Part shown: positions 55,501 to 64,000 of the stretch, piece by piece | How positions within the stretch are numbered: the stretch's first letter is position 1 | Layout: the number at the start of each line of letters is the position of its first letter | NCBI GenBank assembly: GCA_019054805.1 | Contig: JAHQIY010000005.1 | Coordinates: 2,029,501 to 2,093,500, forward strand | DNA length: 64,000 nt | From: Brachionus manjavacas | Taxonomy: Eukaryota; Rotifera; Eurotatoria; Ploima; Brachionidae | Reading direction: 5' to 3' | The notes under the pieces: generated by a model | Seen by the model: the letters and a program-made list of their open reading frames with translations, nothing else | Databases searched by the model: none | Told to the model about the DNA's origin: nothing | Program-made: the position numbers and the translations under genes

Positions 55501-58500
55501 ACTAAATAAGAATATTTCCAGCGATCCCATTTCGTCCATTTTAAATTTTTTTTCGTCCAAAATTGTGAAATAGATCTATCAATTCTATTACCGTGGTGCC
55601 TTGCCACCTAATGCGGCATTTATTTTCAGAATTCTGGATTTTAATGCATGCATTTAACCCACTTTTTTTTCCAGATACGCTGCGACTAAAAATGCTGCAG
55701 TTAATGCCAAAATTTTGGTACAAATGCCGCATTAAATATGAAAAAAATAATAAAAGTATATTTTTCTGTTTTTTCAATTGTTTCAAAATTTGAAACACAA
55801 AAAATGTTCTTCGGACATAATGCATGCATGTAAAGTTAAAATTTTGAGTTTTAATGCTTATGAATAAAGCTGCTAATGCTCAGTCAGAAGTCGAAAATGA
55901 AAGTCCCGAAACAGCAGAAAATCTAGAACCAACCAGAAAAGGCCCTGGTGGTCGCAAAAAGGGAAGCAAAAATAAAAAAACTCTAGAAAAGAAGCACGTG
56001 AAAGAGAAGCTAGCGAGAGAAAATAATAAAATTTCATTTTTTTTAAAAACAAATAATTTTTATACGGAAAATTTTATGCCATTTTTATATTAAAATACCG
56101 TTTTTTTTATCAATTTAAATAAAATTTCGTGACGCATTAAAACTCAAAATTTTAACTTTACATGCATGCATTATGTCCGAAGAACATTTTTTGTGTTTCA
56201 AATTATGAAACAATTGAAAAAATAGAAAAATATATTTTTATTATTTTTTACATATTTGATGCGGCATTTATACCAAAATTTTGGCATTAACTGCAGCATT
56301 TTTAGTCGCAGCGTCTCTGGAAAACAAAGTGGGTTAAATGCAGCATTAAAATCGAGAATTCTGGTTTAAAGTTCAAGACATTACGGTATATTTAACTGAA
56401 TTAAAAAATTTATATTTGAATGATTTATTTTTTAAATAATACAAATCAAATTAAATAAGAGTAGATAACAAATTATTTTAATGAAAAATTGTTAATTTTG
56501 ATTAAAACAATTGATTTTATTTAAAAGAGTAATAAAAATTTGTACATTTATTTAGAGTATAAAACCATCTTTTCAAAAAAGAAAATATTTGATTTTCGAA
56601 AATGGATAAAAAGCTCTGTCAGAAAGCTCAAAATTACAAAATTGCTCACAAACTTTCTTTTTCCCATGCTTTTTATCTCTTTTTATTTTTCGGTATTCAA
56701 AACTTCATCATTATTAGCAACAGAAGGAACAACAAATTCGATATTACTTTATCCCAGATTTGTCAGATTTTAATTTTTTTATAACAGAAAATTTAACTTT
56801 TTTTTTTTATTTTAGAAGTTTTCTTAATTTTATTTATTTATTTATTTGTTTAAAAAAATTACGCCCGTTTTGGCGATTATTAAAAAAAATTAAGTATAAA
56901 AAAGAAATATATTAAAATTAAAAACTATTTTTTGTCTATTTTAAGACTTAAAAATTACATGCTTAAAAAGAAAAAAAAATTACATGATTACTATTTTTAT
57001 AATTAAAAATAATTTCATTTTCAACTTATTATATTTGTTTATTTGTTTGTTTGTTTTTTTCTTCTTTTTTTTTTTTTTTTTTCCTTCATTCGACACATCG
57101 AATCTTTATTTTCTTAATTTTAATAATTATTTGATCTTTGAAAAAAGATAAAATGAAAATGAATGAATAAATAGAAGTAAATTGCCAAAAAATAATTTCT
57201 CAAGTATTTTCAAGAGATGAATTAATTAAGGATTTTAATAATTTTAATTTTTTTTCTTACTATCAATTAGATAGTAAGAAAAAAATGTTTTGTACAAAAA
57301 TATAATAAAATGTCAAATCAATATTTTTATTCAATTTTATCTATGATTTTCTCATAATTATGAAAAAAGCTATTTAGCAAAAGTATTAAGTTGTATATTT
57401 ATTTTTTATATTATCAGGAATTTATGAAAATTTGTCAGGTAATTTGATGACAGAGTTTTTGATTACATTTCTTAGATTTTTTTAGAAATAAAAATCATTC
57501 TTCATTAAACAATTTATTATTTATTTATTTATCTTTGCCGAACTAAAGCTCCTTCAAATTAAAAAAAAAATAAAATAAAAATTTAAGTTAAATAATATAA
57601 ATTAAAATAAAAGTAAAATAATTTAAAATATGATATAAAAGAAAATTAAAATAGCATGAGAATTTAATGATGATGACGATTATGATGTTGATGATAAACG
57701 TCTTATTTAAATAAATATATAAATAAGTAATGGCTCAAGCTTTCGTTCCCTTGCCTAGCTAATGAAAGCTGTTCTAAAAGAAATTAAAAAGAATATATAT
57801 TATTTTTATAAACGTTCGTACCCAATAAAAAAAATACTTCACTGTTTATGTTTTTTGTAAATAAGAAAGAATAAGAAAAAAAAAGAGAAAAAAAATTAAA
57901 TGGAATATTTACAAAAAAAAATAAAAAGAAGAAATAATTACCCACAATTTAGGTAATTTTTCTTATACTGCTACATTTTTTGATTACAAAGAATGAAAAT
58001 GAATTTAAGTTTATGATTTCTAGCTCTTTTAAAAAGTTTCTTAAATCATTAATTAATGGATTTTTATTTTGAATCGAAGCATTTAAGTAGTAGTAGTATT
58101 AACTACTGCATTGAAATGCGGTACAGTAAGTATTTAAGTAATTTCCATTTAGTTTCCTAAATCTTTCCTCTAGAAATTAATGACAGGTGCAACATGTTAA
58201 AGTGTTGAACAGATCAGAAAAGAAAAAATAAACAATAAGGTAACAATTACACAATAGAGTAGGGTATTCGATGTATCTTAATTCGAAATCTACTTTGCAA
58301 CAACAAACAAAATCCAATAAATTTTTTTTCTGAATTTTCGAAAAATTTAATTTGATTTCATATTTATCAATTGATCTATTTAGGTGGAAAGAAGCTGGTT
58401 TTCTTCAATGCACACGAGTTAATTACTTTGTCGGCTGAAAAAGAAACTACCGTAGACAATATAATCGAAAAATATGTAATCAATAAAATTGAAGCTTTGG

Positions 58501-60116
58501 CTGAACAAGACAATGAAAAAATTCGACCATTCCATGAAATAGAGCTTAAGGAGAGCTATAAATTTACTGATATGTGTTTACAGCAATATGATAATTTTAG
58601 TAAAATACACACTTTTAAAATTCAGGATATAATCTTCAAAGAAACACTCCAAATGAGACCTGATAGAATCATGGCCTTGCCGGAAAGATTTCTCAAAAAG
58701 TTCACCAAAGCCAAAGTCACATCTTTAATGGATCATACACCTCTACCTTTTGAAATATGCAAATTTGGGCATTTGAGCTTTTCTTATCTGAGATCATTTT
58801 TGCTGTTGTTACAAGATGCATTTTGGTCAATACCAACCATAACTCGCAAGAAACAGCGCGAAAAGCAATTACAACAAATTCAAAGTCTACCAATTGCCTC
58901 TGCCATGTCATTTACAGCTGCTGCCGCATCTTTTTTCTCACTAGGCTCTAACAAACAAATTCAAAATCCGAGTTTAAATTCGGTGACTGCGAGCCATACA
59001 CGGGAAGAAATTACGGTCAAAGTGGTTGATGAATACAGAGCTAAGTTAGACAAAGAGAGTAGAATCAAGGAGCACAAAAGTCGCACTCGAGTTTTTTTAA
59101 CAGTGTTCCTGAATTCAGATGATCCGATTTTAGAAATTGGCATGAATGATATCCTAAGGCATGGCAAAGAAATAGTCGGTCGACATGATATTATTCCAAT
59201 AAAAACCGAGCAATGGATCTCTCCAGAAGTGTTTGAGCTAAATGAAAAAGTAGTTGATAAAGAAGAGTTTGAAAAAACCCATTGTTTGCGTTGTGTACAA
59301 ATGCCGGATAACTTGTTGGTTGAAATAATGCGCTTTAGGACCAGACCGCGCCGAAACTATGAACTTCCACTACAGGTTAGATGCTTTATGAGCATTGTTA
59401 ACCGTGGAGTCGAAATTCGAATTGAATGCACTGTAGCTGGAAGCTATTTTACCAATGTTAGTGATGTCTACTGCGAAGATATTCAGATAAGATTTCCATT
59501 ACCTGATGTCTGGGTCTATTTATTCCGAGTTGAAAAAATGTTTCGGTATGGAGCCGTTCATTCAACAAAATCTAAATTGGGCAAGATTAAGGGTTTAGAT
59601 AGGCTATTGTTAAACAAAACAGGCCATCAGGCAGCTTTGATGGAGGCGTCTTGCGGAACTGCAAAATACGAACAAGCATTTAAGTCTTTGGTATGGAGAA
59701 TTAATCAATTGCCTGTGAAAAATAAAGGTAATTAAAGAATAAAATTTAAAAAAAAATAAAAAAAATATTTTTTTTTTCTTCTTTTAGATATCTATAAGAC
59801 TCAGTTGTTTATTTGTAGACTAAATTTGCAAGAGTATGATCAATTTCCTGATAATTATGACGAAATAGCACAAGTGCAGTATTCGATTCCGATCTGTGCT
59901 TCGTCAAAAAGTCAAGTAAGATCGGTGTCGGTGAATCAGTGCGATGAACCGCCGGAAAAATGGGCCAAGTTAAAAAGCAAGTTTGAGTATGATTTAGATA
60001 TAAATTATGCTTTTGACCAAGCGGAAATTCCAAATTTGGATATGGATAAGTGCGCCGAGCTTCAGCATTTAAGTCAAACTGAATCTGAAGCTGATAATAA
60101 TGAAGATGATGATTGA
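52549..60116 (+). CDS. STON: Stonin (stoned B-like) endocytic adaptor
   Basis: Three exons, 52549-54610, 58384-59727 and 59788-60116, give 1,244 residues; the 3,773 bp first intron and 60 bp second intron are GT..AG and in phase. The N-terminal 630 residues are acidic and disordered, with a run of seven prolines near 225. The stonin homology domain starts near 640 (GSYGCIVLVRQPFRNANIMY) and crosses the long intron (LIDSETG|GKKLVFFNAHELITL). The mu-homology domain follows: EEITVKVVDEYR, MNDILRHGKEIVGRHDIIP, LVEIMRFRTRPRRNYELPLQ, ASCGTAKYEQAFKSLVWRIN, then VQYSIPICASSKSQVRSVSV. Stonins sort synaptotagmin into clathrin-coated vesicles with AP-2. The NPF motifs that bind EH-domain proteins in fly stoned B and human stonin 2 are absent here; two clathrin-box motifs, LLGLE (405-409) and LLDLD (429-433), are present instead. 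Confidence 0.92.
55589..56388 (+). mobile_element. Inverted-repeat transposon in the stonin intron, with an intact small ORF
   Basis: Arms of about 260 bp (55589-55858 and 56133-56388) are reverse complements with few differences, sharing GCAGTTAATGCCAAAATTTT, GACGCTGCGACTAAAAATGC-like text (left copy ATACGCTGCG), and GTTCTTCGGACATAATGCAT. The ends are TACCGT...ACGGTA, next to TAT on both outer sides, which fits insertion at TA. Between the arms is an open frame for a basic protein (55854-56093). Confidence 0.85.
55854..56093 (+). CDS. Transposon-encoded basic protein with AT-hook-like motif
   Basis: 79 codons, beginning MLMNKAANAQSEVENESPET with its ATG in the inner edge of the left arm. 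The middle has GPGGRKKGSKNKK, close to the AT-hook/GRPKGSKN signature found at the N-terminus of many DDE transposases, then a Lys/Glu helix (TLEKKHVKEKLARENNK). The last 20 residues look like translated AT-rich DNA. I read it as the first exon or N-terminal remnant of a transposase in a deletion derivative. It is nested in a stonin intron and not a host gene. Confidence 0.55.
   Translation: MLMNKAANAQSEVENESPETAENLEPTRKGPGGRKKGSKNKKTLEKKHVKEKLARENNKISFFLKTNNFYTENFMPFLY
57512..57558 (-). repeat. Dispersed retroelement-tail repeat, copy 5 (minus)
   Basis: Reverse complement reads TTTGAAGGAGCTTTAGTTCG then GCAAAGATAAATAAATAAAT, the same family as 27607-27650. It lies in the stonin intron. Confidence 0.6.
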
Positions 60117-60608
60117 AAATAGAATTTATTTGTAACCCTTAACAATTTTCCCGAGTCCCTATGCAAAATGCAATATGGTTTTTTAACTTCTCTGCTAGTT
60201 AGTTATCAAATTATCGTGTTATTTTATTTTCAGATCTTTTTTTTTTTAATTCTGTGTTTAATTTATGAAATAAAAACTGTTAAAATTTCTAATTTCATTT
60301 TTGTCACCAATTTACAATTTTTTTCTGTTAATTTTCTTTAAATTTTCAAAAGACGAAAAATATCTAAACAAAAAGGACAATTGACACTTTGTATTTGATT
60401 TTTAATTTCTAATAAACTCTTAATGATCTTTATATCAATATATAGTGGAGAAAAAAACTGAATCATTTTATATATAGATAATTATTTTAGGATTGTCTTT
60501 AAGGGAGTCCTAAAATAATTATTTTGGATGCACCAAATTCAAATTGATTAATTTTCTATTTAGGAACTATTTTTTTAGAATAAAAAAATATACAAAACTT
60601 TTCAAGAA
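60117..60608. other. Stonin 3' flank
   Basis: Holds AATAAA at about 60268, the probable stonin polyadenylation signal. A short palindrome with TAATTATTTTAGGA and TCCTAAAATAATTA arms lies at about 60479-60522. Confidence 0.5.
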
Positions 60609-61115
60609 AAAACTAGTAGTAATAGTAGTAAAAATCGAATGACAAGTAAAGCCGTATGGCAATGGCATTTCATTGCCTTCACACCATTTTCTGTTCTATA
60701 AACCACATGTCAAGTTTTGCTTTGAATGAATTCAGAGAAACTGCTTCAACGACTCCCTTTGGTAATCGATTCCAGTACTTTACAACCCTATTAGAGATAA
60801 AGTTGAAACGTGATGGACAATTTTTGATAAGTCCTTTAACATCTTTGTGTGGCTTCTTAGCTGGTAATTATTTCTCTCAGCATATCTAATTCCACTTTCC
60901 AACCTGATAGATTCAAGATTATTGATTATTTTTAATATTTGTATATTTATTTATTCCTCTAGTATTCAGTGATGTTTGTTTAATTCTACGCAATCTCTTA
61001 TCATACTTAAGGTTTCTGAAGTTTGGAATCATCTTAGTTGCTCTTCGCTGTACTTTTTCAAGTTCTTTTTTATCTTTCTCTAAGTATTGACTCCAAACTT
61101 TCCATATTCAATATT
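60609..61115 (-). mobile_element. 3' fragment of a LINE (minus strand)
   Basis: Read on the minus strand: IWKVWSQYLEKDKKELEKVQ then RRATKMIPNFRNLKYDKRLR, followed after a break by RFNFISNRVVKYWNRLPKGV and EAVSLNSFKAKLDMWFIEQK. These are the thumb and C-terminal end of a CR1/Jockey-type reverse transcriptase. The tail is a TACTAC-like repeat (60612-60632). It differs from the 47.2 kb LINE in sequence and tail, so it is a second family or lineage. Several stops and frameshifts; inactive. Confidence 0.82.
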
Positions 61116-61980
61116 ACCTATCATTTATAAAAATTTCGAGAAAAATTTCGAATCCGAACGTTTAGACTGAAGGATTTATGGAGCTTTTCCAGTTTTGGCA
61201 TTTTTAACAGGAAGCCCCCTCGAACCCTCATTTAAAAAAAATAAGGTTTTCATAATAATTTATCTTACTCTATTTTTTAGTCGTCTGAAAGATAAAAATG
61301 ATAGATTTGATAAGTATGGTGTTTTATCTGCATAAACCATGATCCCTCGCATATTTCACTAAAATTAAAATAAGATAAATTTTTATTAATTTTTTTTTTG
61401 CTTTATTTAAAAGTTATTAAATTTATTTTTAATAATTAGCTGATAAAAAATAATTTAAATTATAAACCTGCAAAAATGGAGCTAGAGTAGATGTGTAAAG
61501 TTCATTTATCTTTTTTTTTATCATTTTGCGGACTCTTACTTTCTAAAAATAATTTTTCCTAAGCTAAACATACGACTGATTTAATAAAAAATTTGTCCTA
61601 CATTATTTGTCTATTGAGACTTGGGGACATTTTGAACCTTTATTCTTAACTTAAGAATTCGGTTCAGAAAATGATAAATTATATTCTCGTCATTTATTAT
61701 TTATTTTAAAAATAATTTTTCTTGTTGAGTATTTAAATTAAAATTCTTTTAAAAGCAAAAAATTAAAATCAAGTTAAAATAATAAACTAATAAAATATTT
61801 AGATACAATTAAATGATGTTATTTAAAAATCAAATAAACATGAACATTTTAAATAATTTTTTACTTAAAATTTAAATTGGCTGATAGAAAGATGAATCCT
61901 AATATTTTAGGAAAATAAACTTTATTCGTTGAGAAAAGATTAAAAAAAATAATTACAAATATTATCAAATAGTTGAAAAA
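61116..61980. other. AT-rich spacer
   Basis: Nothing recognised; short open frames only. The minus-strand gene that follows must have its polyadenylation signal here, for instance an inverted AATAAA near 61915. Confidence 0.45.
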
Positions 61981-62981
61981 TTAGATGCTTCGAATAATGA
62001 TTCTTATTAACTCAGTTATATTGATGGTAATTGAGGACATTTTTTTCTTAAAATCGTCAATTTCTTGTATCGCATCATTTGTTTCTTTTCGAAACCGATT
62101 CTATGCAAAATTTGGAAAAGGTGTTAGAACAAAATCAATCTTCAAAAATGTTTAGGCTTACTGAATCGTCTAAAACAGTATTTTTCCGACTCACCAATAT
62201 TGAAAATTTTTTATCCAGATCTGTTACATCATCGGTAAAAAACGGATTACAACTTTTCTTAAAAAATTCATTAATATTCAAGAGAAGAATGTTTTCAAAA
62301 TAAAATTACTTTCACAATTAAAAATCGGCACTTTTTCTCAAAATATTTTAATTCACGAGAAAAATTTTGAATTTTATCTGTAAGCTGCTTAATTTTTTCC
62401 AAAATGTATTCAAGTTTATGCATATAAGGAACTTTTTGTTTGAGAAAAACTTCTTCAGCTGAGATTATAGTTTTGAGTGCTTTATTAACAGCCTCACTTT
62501 CTATCATACCTAGCTAAATAAAGAAAAAAGACTTTTACATGGATGTCTAAGAAAATAATTACCAAAACTTACTAAATCAGTCAAGTGATTTTTTTGTTTA
62601 TTAAAAAAATCCGCATCTATGTTTATTGAGCTTATATATTGGCTTATTATTTGAGACTAAAATTTTAAATTTTAATTATTTTTTGATTAAAATTAAGTTT
62701 TAAAAAAAAGTACATAATTTGCTAAAAGTTGAAGATTATTTTCGTAATAATTTGTAAATTCTTTAGTTAGCTCCAAATTTTTATCGATAATTTTATCATA
62801 TTCTTTTTTCTAAATTCTTTTTTATAAACTTAATTAAAATCTTTTTCAAATTTTACCTTTTGAATAAATAGTTCAAAGCTGATTCGATTTTCATCAAGCT
62901 CTTGCGACAAAAAAAAACATTAAAAAGACAATTTACAAAAAAACTTCATCTAAAAAAGTTACTTTTGCCGAAGAATTTCAT
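61981..62981 (-). CDS. Seven-exon helical/coiled-coil protein, 209 residues, unassigned
   Basis: Minus-strand exons 62981-62963, 62900-62857, 62809-62714, 62656-62573, 62513-62310, 62257-62195 and 62100-61981 all join in frame at GT..AG introns of 47-94 bp. The product begins MKFFGKKLDENRISFELFIQ and is helical throughout: EYDKIIDKNLELTKEFTNYY, INIDADFFNKQKNHLTDLLG, MIESEAVNKALKTIISAEEV, VPYMHKLEYILEKIKQLTDK, and a C-terminal NRFRKETNDAIQEIDDFKKK. There is no membrane segment or known motif. The layout would suit a subunit of a small coiled-coil complex (BLOC/BORC, augmin, kinetochore) or a BAR-like protein, but nothing decides between them. That seven tiny exons keep one frame without a stop is the main evidence for a real gene. 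Open frames on the plus strand here (62079-62303) are shadows. Confidence 0.72.
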
Positions 62982-64000
62982 AATTTCGTATTTTTGTTAT
63001 CAATTATTCCAAAAAACTAAAATAAAAATTATTTTAACTTTTTACATAAGTATTTCATTTTAAACTAAATGCATAATTTTTCTTTATATAGCGCTTATGA
63101 AAATCTTTATTACAATTTTAAAATAACGCAAAATAAAACTGATTATATTGTTAGCTAGGCTGGAAAATACAAAAATTACGTTTGTGTAAATAATAAGAAT
63201 TACTGCTTGATTCAGTTTTGCGTTTTTAAAATAAAAAAAATTGTTCCTTATTAGCAGATTGGCAAAACAGAATCGATTCAGTTTATCGATTTTTCTTTGG
63301 CCAAAGTAGTTTATTTTTCATAATTTTTACTGTGATTAGATTATTTTTGTCTATGCCTTTTAGTTTAAGTATTCTTGATTAATAAAAACTAAAGAAACTA
63401 ATAGCCGATACCTAATATTAAAAGAAAAAGACTTAATTATTCTTTAGCTTGAAGACAATTAATATCAACTTTTATTATTAGAGTTATTAAAACAAAAAAT
63501 TAAAAATATTATTTGAAAGAGGCACTAAATCTTTTAGTATCTCTTGTGTAATTTTTGTTTAGTTTTTAATTTGATACTTAAAAAAAAAATATTTTAAGTG
63601 CTGTTTGACTTTTTTTATTTGACAAAAGACTTGTTTTTACAAAATTTTTAAAAATAAAAAGTAACTCATTTTTGGAAAAAAAGAGAGGCATAAATGTTAT
63701 CCAATTTAAAGAAAAAAAATTGTTACCTGTCACAATGAATGAGAATAATTAACTTAATTTTTGAAAATAAAAACTTTTGAAAGTTATTTAAAAAATTTTG
63801 TTTAATCCAAATTTTTTGGTTAAATTTCATTCATAATTAAAACATACCTATACAAGGTTGTTTTTTGCTCGTAAACTTTAAATCATTTCAAAAATAATGA
63901 AATATTCAAATTAAATTCATGAGAATTTTTCAAAATACTTTACTACTAATTCAAAATAAAGCCCAAAAATATTATTTCTTACAATATAAAATATGATTGA
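62982..64000. other. AT-rich end of window
   Basis: Upstream side of the minus-strand coiled-coil gene. No coding sequence or repeat recognised. Confidence 0.5.

Noticed and set aside
62079..62303. Plus-strand 74-codon open frame at the end of the window
   Set aside because: It overlaps exons 6 and 7 of the minus-strand coiled-coil gene, whose spliced frame is better supported.

Overview
The window is animal (metazoan) nuclear DNA. It is very AT-rich. Genes are either single-exon or carry mostly 40-60 bp introns with GT..AG ends, separated by AT-rich spacers littered with transposon debris. The gene set (PRDM14, ATRAID, frataxin, stonin, MTAP, NSUN4, MEST, a HEY-like bHLH protein, SAC3D1, class I aldolase) is animal. 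Base composition, intron size, MULE transposons and CR1/Jockey/RTE-type retroelements fit a small invertebrate, and I suspect a monogonont rotifer such as Brachionus; that placement is inference only.

Layout. 0.9-4.8 kb: an NSUN4-like mitochondrial rRNA methyltransferase (three exons) and a MEST-like alpha/beta hydrolase. 5.3-7.8 kb: a frameshifted MULE transposon with inverted repeats. 9.5-10.6 kb: an intronless fructose-bisphosphate aldolase. 11.3-12.4 kb: a decayed non-LTR retrotransposon. 14.6-20.9 kb: a 2,094-residue coiled-coil protein in one exon. 21-30.7 kb: a gene-poor stretch with three inverted-repeat elements and a rearranged LINE piece, passing into a more complex, less AT-rich region upstream of PRDM14. 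30.8-35.9 kb: PRDM14 (four exons, one GC-AG intron). 38.4-41.9 kb: a dense cluster in which ATRAID (minus) and frataxin (plus) share a 171 bp divergent promoter, and a SAC3D1-like gene follows frataxin by about 115-160 bp with no start codon in between. 44.1-46.0 kb: two convergent genes I do not recognise. 48.5-50.9 kb: three same-strand genes packed tightly, a 108-residue HEY-like bHLH-Orange protein, MTAP, and a CDP-alcohol phosphatidyltransferase rebuilt from five exons. 52.5-60.1 kb: a stonin-type endocytic adaptor whose 3.8 kb intron holds an inverted-repeat transposon with an intact small ORF. 62.0-63.0 kb: a seven-exon minus-strand coiled-coil gene.

Most recognisable genes are housekeeping or cell-biological: mitochondrial (NSUN4, frataxin), metabolic (aldolase, MTAP, phospholipid synthase), vesicle traffic (stonin, ATRAID), plus two transcription regulators (PRDM14, HEY-like). 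They do not form one pathway. Their interest lies in compact gene packing, and in intron-spliced genes that only appear once short exons are joined by hand. No prokaryotic, viral or CRISPR feature was seen. No tRNA or rRNA gene could be supported. Exon junctions were deduced by reading frame and family similarity recalled from memory, without alignments.
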